Of a stretch of 64,000 bases of DNA, positions 33,113 through 40,569 are shown in pieces. This DNA comes from Methanobacteriota archaeon. GTDB taxonomy: Archaea; Halobacteriota; Methanomicrobia; Methanomicrobiales; Methanomicrobiaceae. The position numbers and the translations under genes are program-made. The notes beneath the pieces were generated by a model that worked only from the letters and a program-made list of their open reading frames with translations, was not told where the DNA came from and did not search any database. Within the stretch, counting starts at the first letter, position 1; each line of letters begins with the position of its first letter. The stretch is taken from NCBI GenBank assembly GCA_023396365.1, contig JAEWWL010000052.1:41853-105852 (forward strand). Reading direction: 5' to 3'.

Positions 33113-33799
33113 TTGATGACAGAAATAACGGAGATGCCCTTTGCCTGTGAGTCTTTGCAGGAGAGCCTGAATAAAAGAAGGATAAAGGCAGGTTCACCTG
33201 CTTTAGACTGCATGGCGATGACAGGAGAGATTATTAAAAATACAAGCGGCGAATGCAAAAAGAATGCTGTTTATAAAAAACTCCCTGTCCATATGAAGAT
33301 TCCCGGTCCGGTAATGAGTAAAATGTTCATGGAGATAATGGATTATCTGCTTGACTCAAAGAGAATATCTGTTGACAGGAGCGGTCATATTTGCTGGACT
33401 TACTCTCCTAAAATTGTCAAATTTTATGAAAAAAGTAATAAACTAAAATTTAATTGTGACAATAATTCAGGTGTAGTTTATTTTGGTGACGAAAAGATGG
33501 CTGCATTATATTCCGGGGCATCATCATCTTCAGGTCTTGATGACCAGAATGCTCTAAAAGCTTTGAATAATGCTGTTTCTGCTCTTGAAAACAATATTTT
33601 TGCAGGAGATTTAATTCCTAAACGCATAATTCCAAAGAAATACAATGCGGGTTGTGATTTGTGCAATCTATGGAGCTATAACCTTGGGAATTCGTGGAAG
33701 CTGATATACAGCGTTTTATCAGACGATGATAAAAGGATAATAGTCCTTGCAGACTGGATTAACAGAAAGGATTTTGAGAGACTTTTTTTGGGATTTTGA
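33113..33799 (+). CDS. Probable winged-helix/RelE-like fusion protein
   Basis: The 228-residue protein is not a known single family. The middle part (about residues 60-105) reads as a winged-helix: FMEIMDYLLDSKRISVDRSG then HICWTYSPKIV. The C-terminal 90 residues resemble an archaeal RelE/ParE-like toxin: ALKALNNAVSALENNIFAGD, LIPKRIIPKKY, NLWSYNLGNSWKLIYSVLSD and IIVLADWINRKDFERLF. RelE toxins cut mRNA on the ribosome and normally sit with an antitoxin, but none is adjacent. The N-terminal half could supply DNA binding or autoinhibition. The assignments are from pattern only. Confidence 0.55.
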   Translation: MMTEITEMPFACESLQESLNKRRIKAGSPALDCMAMTGEIIKNTSGECKKNAVYKKLPVHMKIPGPVMSKMFMEIMDYLLDSKRISVDRSGHICWTYSPKIVKFYEKSNKLKFNCDNNSGVVYFGDEKMAALYSGASSSSGLDDQNALKALNNAVSALENNIFAGDLIPKRIIPKKYNAGCDLCNLWSYNLGNSWKLIYSVLSDDDKRIIVLADWINRKDFERLFLGF

Positions 33800-33949
33800 A
33801 TCCTAAATCTTTCCTTTTTTTGAAACTTTCAATTCAATTTGCCTATCTGCGATATAATGTAATCTGTTTTTTTGATTCCTTTATTTGGCTTTTGTATAAT
33901 ATTTAAAAAAATTCAATAACTGAATAATTATCTTTTTAAAAAAAGCCAG

Positions 33950-34022
33950 CGCCCCCAACAGGACTCGAACCTGTGACATTCTGATTAACAGTCAGACACT
34001 CTACCAACTGAGTTATGGAGGC
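33950..34022 (-). tRNA. tRNA-Asn (anticodon GTT)
   Basis: On the minus strand a 73-base cloverleaf runs from GCCTCCA to TGGGGGC plus a discriminator G. The acceptor arms pair fully with one G-U. The anticodon loop reads CTGTTAA with anticodon GTT, and the T arm is ACAGG TTCGAGT CCTGT. No CCA is encoded and no intron is seen. A perfect palindrome TTGCTTAAGCAA (34030-34041) lies just upstream, and ATATTTAAAA about 45 bases upstream may be the TATA element. Confidence 0.95.
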
Positions 34023-34070
34023 TTGCAGTTTGCTTAAGCAAGTTGCCAATAAAGGTATACTTTCATGTTT

Positions 34071-34379
34071 TTAAATATTATGAAACTCACCTGTATTCTT
34101 CTGCTTAATTGATTTTAGAATCTCTATAAGTGAATCAATCTCTGTGTCAAGATTGCTCATCAATTCCGAAGCCTTTTCGGTTGCAAGTGCCCCTGCCGGT
34201 GATGCCTTAATGTATCCGAGCTGCTCTAAAACCTTAAGGGAATAGCGCACACGGTGTGAGGGAATTTTAAGAATCTCTGAAAGCTTCATGATTCCGATTG
34301 GCTGGTTTTTTACAACTACTGAAATGACCTCAAGGTGGCGTCCCACAAGCTCTGTCTCATTGATTAATTTCTGAAGCAC
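34071..34379 (-). CDS. Small winged-helix transcription regulator
   Basis: This 102-residue protein has an N-terminal helix, then a winged helix of the archaeal type: QPIGIMKLSEILKIPSHRVRY and SLKVLEQLGYIKASPAG, followed by a dimer-forming helix (LDTEIDSLIEILKSIKQK). It is a likely DNA-binding regulator; target genes are unknown. A GTG start with AGGTGAT five bases upstream is used. It lies just upstream of tRNA-Asn on the same strand. Confidence 0.8.
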   Translation of the reverse strand: MLQKLINETELVGRHLEVISVVVKNQPIGIMKLSEILKIPSHRVRYSLKVLEQLGYIKASPAGALATEKASELMSNLDTEIDSLIEILKSIKQKNTGEFHNI

Positions 34380-34690
34380 TTTATCACCTTGTACGAGGAT
34401 TTTTGAGATGCCAAAAATTTATGCCTTTGCCTGATTCCTGATAAAACCATTGCGCCTTCTCATCTGTTCTGTCAGTGGCAGTTACCTGAATTTTTAAAAA
34501 ATATATTCAGGCATTTTGCCCAATTTTCTGCCGGAAGAATTTTTCCGGCGTCAGTTGAGTTAATGTTGCATACAATAGAATAAAAACCAATCTTTGCGTT
34601 TCATAAAAGAGATTAAAAAAAGTTCATGAAAGAATTGGTTTATGAACTAATTAAGAAAAATCAGATTTGATTTTTATTGTAAATCTGGTT
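34380..34690. other. Gene-free region with hairpins
   Basis: No open frame of note occurs in this 311-base stretch. Two stems are visible near its right end: GTTCAT/ATGAAC spanning 34621-34647 and CAGATTT/AAATCTG spanning 34662-34687. AAACCAAT (about 34587) and ATTGGTTT (about 34634) could pair over a longer range. The last hairpin follows the end of the small membrane protein on the minus strand and may be its terminator. A small structured RNA is possible but unproven. Confidence 0.4.
34662..34687 (-). terminator. Hairpin downstream of the small membrane protein
   Basis: A seven-base stem (CAGATTT/AAATCTG) with a 12-base AT loop lies four bases past the stop of the gene at 34691-34921. The A-run on the plus strand before it gives U residues on the minus-strand transcript, fitting a terminator. 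Confidence 0.45.
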
Positions 34691-34921
34691 TTAGTCCTTC
34701 TGCGCCTCAAGCCAGGCCTTGTCCTGCCTGTAATGTTTAATAAATAAAATTACTAAGATTCCTGTTATAACTGTGCAGACTCCTGCTATCTGAAGACTGA
34801 ATATTGGAATCAGACCGAAAAATGCAAGAATTGCTAATGCTGCAAGGAAAAATATTCCATTTAGCATCATAGTCAGTTTGGCAAATTTCATCTTCAGTAT
34901 TCTTTTTGCTGATTCTTCCAT
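34691..34921 (-). CDS. Small membrane protein, two helices
   Basis: This 76-residue protein has a basic N-terminus (SAKRILKMKFAKLTMML) and two hydrophobic helices at about residues 20-36 and 40-62 (SLQIAGVCTVITGILVILF). The C-terminus HYRQDKAWLEAQKD is charged and probably cytoplasmic. No family is recognised. It is divergent from the M24 peptidase with about 70 bases between. Confidence 0.7.
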   Translation of the reverse strand: MEESAKRILKMKFAKLTMMLNGIFFLAALAILAFFGLIPIFSLQIAGVCTVITGILVILFIKHYRQDKAWLEAQKD

Positions 34922-34991
34922 TACCCTAAATTTGTATGTCCGGTGGTAAAATTACTTCTAAGCGGGAGTCAAATAGTAAGGTTACTGCATT

Positions 34992-36122
34992 ATGATAAAT
35001 TCCCTTGACAGTGCTATAAAAGCCGCGGATGCAAAGGCGTATGTTCTGTATGCCACATCGCAGAATCCGGATATGCGTTATCTTACAGGTTTTTCTACCG
35101 GCGATCCGATGATTTACATCAGGCATTATGGCAGGCGCGGAACTCTTATAGTACCGCAGATGGAAAAAGATCGCGCATTATCCGAATCCTCATGCGATGT
35201 AATGACACGCGGGGAAGCCGGATACTTCAGTTATCTGGAAACCGAACCTGATTCATACACTGCACAGGCAAGAATGATTGCCGACATTGCAGGCGGAAAT
35301 GTGCTTGTATCCCGGGACTTTCCTGTAATAATTGCAAGAGAGCTTGAGAAGTTCTGCAAAGTCCGCATTGACAGGGGCACTGTTGAACAGATGCGATCAG
35401 TAAAAACTCCTGATGAGATAAAAGCGGTCCGCAGATGTCAGCATGTGACTGATTCTGTGATGGAGTTTGCAATCGAAAAAATCAAAACCGCAGAATCAGA
35501 CAACGGCGAGCTGATAATTGATGGCAATCCGCTGACATCAGAATGCTTAAAAGCAGAAATAGAGTGTTTTCTTCTGAAAATGGGTTTTTCATCCAAAGAT
35601 ACAATTGTTTCATGCGGGCCTGATACGGCAATGCCGCACTGCACCGGAAGCGGCGTCATTGCAGAGAATGAACCAATTGTAATTGACATTTTTCCCTGCG
35701 ATTTAAAAACAGGATTTTATGCTGATATGACACGCACTGTTCTGCGCGGAGAGCCTTCTTCTGAGATAGAGGATATGTACAGGTGCGTCTGTGAGGCAAA
35801 GATTCTTGCAAAAAGTAAAATCCGATCAAAAGTTACGGGAAAATTTCTCTATGACTCGGTGATGAAATTTTTTGAGGATAACGGGTACATGACAGATACT
35901 GAGGGTTTTGTCCACAGCCTTGGTCATGGTGTTGGCCTTGCGGTGCATGAATCGCCTTCACTTTCACCATCCGGCGGGGAGCTTTCATCAGGAAATATAA
36001 TTGCAGTTGAACCGGGGCTTTATTATAAAAAATATGGCGGAGTCAGGCTTGAGGATATGGGTCTTGTAACTGAAGACGGATTTGACTGTTTTACAAAATA
36101 CAAAGAGGAGCTTAGGATATAA
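34992..36122 (+). CDS. M24-family metallopeptidase (Xaa-Pro aminopeptidase-like)
   Basis: The 376-residue protein has an N-terminal creatinase-like domain (DAKAYVLYATSQNPDMRYLT) and a C-terminal pita-bread fold. Metal ligands are visible: Asp in VIDIFPCDLKTGFYADMTRT, His in HSLGHGVGLAVHE, and Glu in AVEPGLYYKKYGG and GVRLEDMGLV. Family members release an N-terminal residue before proline. The stop overlaps the start of map, so the two peptidases are likely co-translated. Confidence 0.9.
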   Translation: MINSLDSAIKAADAKAYVLYATSQNPDMRYLTGFSTGDPMIYIRHYGRRGTLIVPQMEKDRALSESSCDVMTRGEAGYFSYLETEPDSYTAQARMIADIAGGNVLVSRDFPVIIARELEKFCKVRIDRGTVEQMRSVKTPDEIKAVRRCQHVTDSVMEFAIEKIKTAESDNGELIIDGNPLTSECLKAEIECFLLKMGFSSKDTIVSCGPDTAMPHCTGSGVIAENEPIVIDIFPCDLKTGFYADMTRTVLRGEPSSEIEDMYRCVCEAKILAKSKIRSKVTGKFLYDSVMKFFEDNGYMTDTEGFVHSLGHGVGLAVHESPSLSPSGGELSSGNIIAVEPGLYYKKYGGVRLEDMGLVTEDGFDCFTKYKEELRI

Positions 36123-36997
36123 TGGATAAAGATATACTCGAATGCTATGTAAACGCAGGAGAAATTGCAAAAAGAATTTTAAATGAGGCAGCTTCAAGGG
36201 TGAAGCCCGGCGCACTTATTCTGGATGTTGTAAGATTTGCCGAGGATGAAATAGTATCCGGTGGTGCAGAGATTGCATTTCCTGTAAATATTTCCCTTAA
36301 TGAAGCGGCAGCCCATGATACAGCGTCTGAAGGCGACAGCAGGGTATTTAAGGCAGGTGACCTTGTAAAAGTTGATCTCGGCGTCCATGTAAACGGCTAT
36401 GTTGCAGATACGGCACTTACAGTTGATCTTGGAAACAACAGTCTTTTGGTTGAAGCATCAAGAAGCGCCCTTGATGCTGCAATCGGACTTGTAAGGCCTG
36501 GTATAAAAACAGGAGAGCTTGGGGCAGCCATCCAGACTGAGATTGAAAAAAGAGGGTTTCGCCCTGTTTCAAATCTTACCGGACATGGTCTTGGCTATTT
36601 TCTCCTGCATGGAATTCCGACAATTCCAAATGTTGCAATAAACGGCGGAACGGTGATTGAGGAAGGAATGACTTTTGCAATCGAACCTTTTGCCTCATCA
36701 GGAATCGGACAGGTTTCAGACGGGCCGCGTGTTGAGATCTTCAGTCAGATTTCAAAAAAGCCTGTCCGGCTTCCAAGTGCCAGAAAGCTGATGGCTGAGA
36801 TTGAGAAGAGAAAGACGCTTCCTTTTTCGCGCAGATGGTATAGTGACACTAATACTGATATAAATCTGGTCCGGCTTTGTCAGCAGGGGATTTTAAGAGG
36901 CTATCCTGTTCTTCGTGACGTCCCCGGCTCTTTGGTTTCACAGGCAGAGCATACTTTGATTGTGACAGAAGACGGCTGTATTGTGACGACAGCCTGA
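36122..36997 (+). CDS. map: Methionine aminopeptidase, type II
   Basis: The 291-residue enzyme removes the first methionine from new proteins. Ligands are in VKVDLGVHVNGYVADTALTV (two Asp), TGHGLGYFLLHG (His), FAIEPFASSG (Glu) and VSQAEHTLIVTEDG (Glu). The insertion of about 60 residues in the C-terminal half, and the archaeal length, mark type II. It overlaps the M24 gene by one base. It is expected to be essential. Confidence 0.95.
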   Translation: MDKDILECYVNAGEIAKRILNEAASRVKPGALILDVVRFAEDEIVSGGAEIAFPVNISLNEAAAHDTASEGDSRVFKAGDLVKVDLGVHVNGYVADTALTVDLGNNSLLVEASRSALDAAIGLVRPGIKTGELGAAIQTEIEKRGFRPVSNLTGHGLGYFLLHGIPTIPNVAINGGTVIEEGMTFAIEPFASSGIGQVSDGPRVEIFSQISKKPVRLPSARKLMAEIEKRKTLPFSRRWYSDTNTDINLVRLCQQGILRGYPVLRDVPGSLVSQAEHTLIVTEDGCIVTTA

Positions 36998-37060
36998 AAT
37001 GAGTTTTGAAAACGGAGATACCTATATGGCAATTCGTGAGATATATATTACGTTGTACGC

Positions 37061-38344
37061 ATGTCTTCAGAAAGCGATATAAAAACCCTGGAAATAATGG
37101 AGCTTTTGCTTACAGCGGAGATCCTGAATAAATATGAAAATCTGGATATGGATTCTCTCCCAGCAAAATTCAGAATAATTTCCGGAAAGAAAGGGTGCGA
37201 AATAGAAATAGAAAGACCTGTTGTCATTAGTGAAAGTATTGTGGAGAAGGCAACAGGCATTGCCTCTGCCTACTCTGTTGTCGGCAAAAATCCGTTTGTC
37301 AAATATGATGACTTTGGAAAAAGGCTTGGCATCTCTGCACTTGATGCAGCGGCAGGATGGTTCTTCAGACAGGATACAAATGAGATGCTCAAAGTAAATC
37401 CTGTCCTTGCATACTACTATGAACAGGCAAATATGGGTGATATGTCATATGAGGCTGCAAAGAATTCAATTGCGGCATACAGGGATTCAAAGGAGTACCT
37501 TGAGGCAAAAATTGAGTCTGTGGTCGGTGACAATGAGGAGTTAAAGGCCGCAAGAAGTCTGATTTTGATAAGTTCACCTGAAGAGGGTGAATATTCGCTT
37601 GATGATTTTGTCTGCACACAGCGTCAGGATGAAACAATAAAAAAGATCGACATTGCTCTTAAAAATCTTGATTTCCTGCGTGAGAGAAGAATCTATGAAC
37701 TTGGAAAGCTTCTCTTTGTAGGCCCTCCGGGTACAGGCAAAACCTCTCTTGCACTTTCAATGGCAAAGAAGCTTAAGATGCCTCTTTTGGAAGTCAGGCT
37801 TGCAATGGTTACGTCCCAGTATCTTGGAGAGACTTCCAAAAACATTGACCGGATATTTGATCTTGCAAGAAGGCTTTCACCGTGCGTCCTTTTCATTGAT
37901 GAGTTTGACTTTGTCGCAAGAAGCAGGGTTACAGAGGACAACGGCGCAATGAAGCGTGCAGTAAATATGCTGCTTAAAAACATAGATACAATAAGCTTTG
38001 TGAAAAACGGAGTCCTCCTGATAGCAGCAACGAATCATCCCGGAATGCTTGATGAAGCGGCATGGAGAAGGTTTGATGATGTTGTTGAATTCCCGCTTCC
38101 AGATGTTGAGATGAGAAAGCAGATCCTTCTTAAAATCACAAAGGAGCTTGACTGCACATGCAACTATGATGAGCTTGCCGGGGAGACTGAAGGGTTTACG
38201 GGCGCTGATCTAAGGATAATGATAAAGGAGTCGGTAATCTCTGCTCTTATGCGTGACAGTTTTGTCATGACAGAATCCGATATAGAGCAGGGGATGGATT
38301 CAGTCCGCGACAGGGATCAGATTCGCCAGAGTGCTTCAATATGA
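37061..38344 (+). CDS. AAA-family ATPase, single domain
   Basis: This 427-residue protein has an N-terminal region of about 200 residues without a recognised domain, then one AAA module. The module has Walker A GPPGTGKTSLALSMAKK (about residue 223), Walker B CVLFIDEFDFVARSR, sensor GVLLIAATNHPGMLDE and EGFTGADLRIMIKESV, a sensor-2 region. The AAA core resembles proteasome-like or CDC48-like unfoldases, but the N-terminal region sets it apart. It shares a four-base overlap with the MBL gene. The substrate is unknown. Confidence 0.85.
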   Translation: MSSESDIKTLEIMELLLTAEILNKYENLDMDSLPAKFRIISGKKGCEIEIERPVVISESIVEKATGIASAYSVVGKNPFVKYDDFGKRLGISALDAAAGWFFRQDTNEMLKVNPVLAYYYEQANMGDMSYEAAKNSIAAYRDSKEYLEAKIESVVGDNEELKAARSLILISSPEEGEYSLDDFVCTQRQDETIKKIDIALKNLDFLRERRIYELGKLLFVGPPGTGKTSLALSMAKKLKMPLLEVRLAMVTSQYLGETSKNIDRIFDLARRLSPCVLFIDEFDFVARSRVTEDNGAMKRAVNMLLKNIDTISFVKNGVLLIAATNHPGMLDEAAWRRFDDVVEFPLPDVEMRKQILLKITKELDCTCNYDELAGETEGFTGADLRIMIKESVISALMRDSFVMTESDIEQGMDSVRDRDQIRQSASI

Positions 38345-39060
38345 AGATAACCGTACTTGGAACAGGAGATACGGTAGGCACTCCAAGGGTTGGATGCAGC
38401 TGTGATATCTGCTCCTCTGCAATGAGGGAGGGAAAAGAAAGACTCCGCACCTCTTTTCTTATTGAAAATCAAGGCCACAATATTCTGATTGACACATCTC
38501 CTGATCTGAGGCGCCAGCTTTTAAAAAAGGGATCGCCGCATATTGATGCTGTTTTATGGACACACGGTCATTATGATCATATTGCAGGATACAATGAGTT
38601 TTACCGGGTTCAGTCTTTTCCGCCGGCATATGCGGCAGACAGGGCGATGGATGACATTGAAGGTTTTTTTCATTTTCTAAGCTTTGAAAAAAACCGGTGC
38701 AGGCCATATGAGCCTTTTACAGTTTTCGGGGTAAAATTTACATTTGTCGAAGTCAGCCATCCTCCTATGTATACCTGTGGTGTTGTGATGGAATGCGGGG
38801 GGAAAAAGATTGGCTATTCATCTGATACCAATGACTGCCTGAATGAAAATACACTCAATGCCTTAAAGGGCTGCGATATTTTATTCCTTGATGCGTTAAT
38901 GCCGCCTTCTGTTCATATAGGAAAGCACATGAATTATGCACAGGCGCTTTCGCTTTCAGAAAAGTTAACTCCAAAAGAGTTCTATGTGGTTCATATGAGT
39001 CATAATCTCCCCTTTGACTGGGATAATATGGCATTTGACGGACAGGAATTTGAAATTTAA
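38341..39060 (+). CDS. Metallo-beta-lactamase fold hydrolase, PhnP-like
   Basis: This 239-residue protein begins MKITVLGTGDTVGTPRVGC and has the zinc motif THGHYDHIAG (H-x-H-x-D-H), HPPMYTCGVVMEC, and DALMPPSVHIGKHMNY and VHMSHNLPFDW near the C-terminus. GCSCDICSSAM near the N-terminus is the cysteine pattern seen in PhnP-type proteins. PhnP hydrolyses cyclic phosphoribosyl phosphates; in archaea the role is often unknown and may concern RNA or nucleotide phosphate. It follows the AAA ATPase with a four-base overlap. Confidence 0.85.
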   Translation: MKITVLGTGDTVGTPRVGCSCDICSSAMREGKERLRTSFLIENQGHNILIDTSPDLRRQLLKKGSPHIDAVLWTHGHYDHIAGYNEFYRVQSFPPAYAADRAMDDIEGFFHFLSFEKNRCRPYEPFTVFGVKFTFVEVSHPPMYTCGVVMECGGKKIGYSSDTNDCLNENTLNALKGCDILFLDALMPPSVHIGKHMNYAQALSLSEKLTPKEFYVVHMSHNLPFDWDNMAFDGQEFEI

Positions 39061-39149
39061 AAAAGACTGTAATTTAAAGATTTATTTTAATTTTTTTCTG
39101 CAGGACCAATAATCTTATAGATTTGCAGGTCCCAAACCTATGGTTACCT

Positions 39150-39419
39150 ATGGAAATAAAAATTATTGAGCTGACTGATGATAAGGCAAAGATAGCCTTT
39201 GTTGGAGAAAATCATACCTATATGAATACATTAAAGGATGAGATACTAAAAAATCCGGACGTTGATGTTGCACAGTACAACAGTGAATACACATTTACAG
39301 ATCCGTTTCTCTTCGTTTCAACGAAAAACAATAAAAACCCTCTTGATATAATAAAAAAGGCTGCACAAATTATTTCCGATGAGTGCGCAGGGCTTATCAG
39401 CGCTGTTGAAAAGGCATAA
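39150..39419 (+). CDS. rpoL: DNA-directed RNA polymerase subunit L
   Basis: The 89-residue protein is archaeal RNA polymerase subunit L, which pairs with subunit D as the assembly platform. Landmarks are FVGENHTYMNTLKDEIL and YTFTDPFLFVSTKNNKNPLD. The ATG at 39150 is preferred over an upstream frame. It is transcribed alone between the MBL gene and aIF2-beta. Confidence 0.95.
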   Translation: MEIKIIELTDDKAKIAFVGENHTYMNTLKDEILKNPDVDVAQYNSEYTFTDPFLFVSTKNNKNPLDIIKKAAQIISDECAGLISAVEKA

Positions 39420-39625
39420 TATTAAAAACCGGATAATTTTTTCTTAAAAAAACCGGATTTAGATCTGATTTTTTCTTTTCTGCTTTAATCATTAGTGATA
39501 TTTATCACTGGAAATTCTGAATTAATTTAAATTTCTCTTAGGTCTTAAAAGAATCAGCACTCAAAAAAGTTTTATGCCAAAGAAAGAAATTTTTCCGGCA
39601 TCGTCTGAAAATTTCAGGAAAAAAA

Positions 39626-40234
39626 TTATAATTTTTGTGTAAAGGCGATTGAACCTGAAATTCTTGTAATTTTAACTCTTACAGACTGACCGGGCTTTGT
39701 CTGGTTTACATATAATGTGTACTTGCCGACCTTTGCAACACCATCGCCTCTTTTTGAAAGGAACTGGATTTCAACATCCATTTCTGCTCCTTCTTCAAGA
39801 CCTGCTGCACCTTCCGGCTTTGCCTTTCTTTTTCTGACCGGCCTGTGGCCTCCGCAGGCGTCGCATCTGAGTGTTATTATTCTTCCATCCTTAACAAGTC
39901 TGGTATCGGGCTTTCCACATTCAGAGCAGATTACATAGTCCTCGGTATATTTTCCAATCAGTGTCAGAATCTGAGTCTTGTCAAACTTTCCATTGAATAC
40001 TGCCCTTGATCCGTCAATTTTTCCGGATGTTCCAAGCTCGCCAAGAAGATATTTCATAACGTGATCAGGTTCACGCCTGAGTGTTGATACAATATCAGAG
40101 AAATTTTCAATTATTGTTGTCTTGCCTTCGATGTAGACTCTCGCCTCAGGCACCTGAAAACGGCCTTCATCTCCGGATTTTTCAGTTATATTGCTGTATG
40201 CCTGCTTTAACAGAGATTCATACGGATCAGTCAT
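39626..40234 (-). CDS. eif2b: Translation initiation factor aIF2 subunit beta, with TRAM domain
   Basis: The 202-residue protein has the aIF2-beta N-terminal part ([19 protein letters not shown]), a zinc ribbon with CSECGKP and CDACGG, and a C-terminal TRAM domain ([20 protein letters not shown]). aIF2 binds initiator tRNA and GTP and brings them to the small ribosomal subunit. TRAM fused to aIF2-beta is a feature of many Euryarchaeota and aids RNA binding. It is monocistronic. Confidence 0.95.
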   Translation of the reverse strand: MTDPYESLLKQAYSNITEKSGDEGRFQVPEARVYIEGKTTIIENFSDIVSTLRREPDHVMKYLLGELGTSGKIDGSRAVFNGKFDKTQILTLIGKYTEDYVICSECGKPDTRLVKDGRIITLRCDACGGHRPVRKRKAKPEGAAGLEEGAEMDVEIQFLSKRGDGVAKVGKYTLYVNQTKPGQSVRVKITRISGSIAFTQKL

Positions 40235-40569
40235 GCTTTACTTATATGCTCTCTTACGGTAATTAAGTATGTTTTTGGTGCACCTCCTGGTGATTTTAAA
40301 AATATTTGCCTGATCATTTGTTAGTCCTCCAGATTTTTGCACAAAGGCGTTCCTGAAGGATTGTTAAAAAAAATTTCTTTTATTATCCGATAAGTAAATA
40401 TTTTTCAATCATCCGGCAGATTGAAGAATTTTTATTGTAATTTTTAACTATTCCTGAATCAAATGATATATTATAAAAATGTTGGAAGCATTATATGCTT
40501 CTATTACTGCATCTGAAAATGTGTCGTAAGTGTTCCAAAATGAGGGATTGTTAAAAGCGGTGGAATGTA
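40235..40569. other. Divergent intergenic region between aIF2-beta and a sensor kinase
   Basis: No long frame occurs. The left part has a GGTGCACC palindrome near the aIF2-beta promoter. Near the right, TATATTATAAAA (40467-40478) may be a TATA element for the kinase, followed by a 17-base inverted repeat at 40485-40501. A 16-codon open frame from ATG 40480 to TAA 40530 covers it. Confidence 0.4.
40485..40501. promoter_or_regulatory. Inverted repeat at the kinase promoter
   Basis: GAAGCATTATATGCTTC has perfect seven-base arms around TAT and lies about 10-30 bases after a TATA-like sequence, so it sits near the expected transcription start. It could be an operator. Function is inferred from location. 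Confidence 0.4.
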
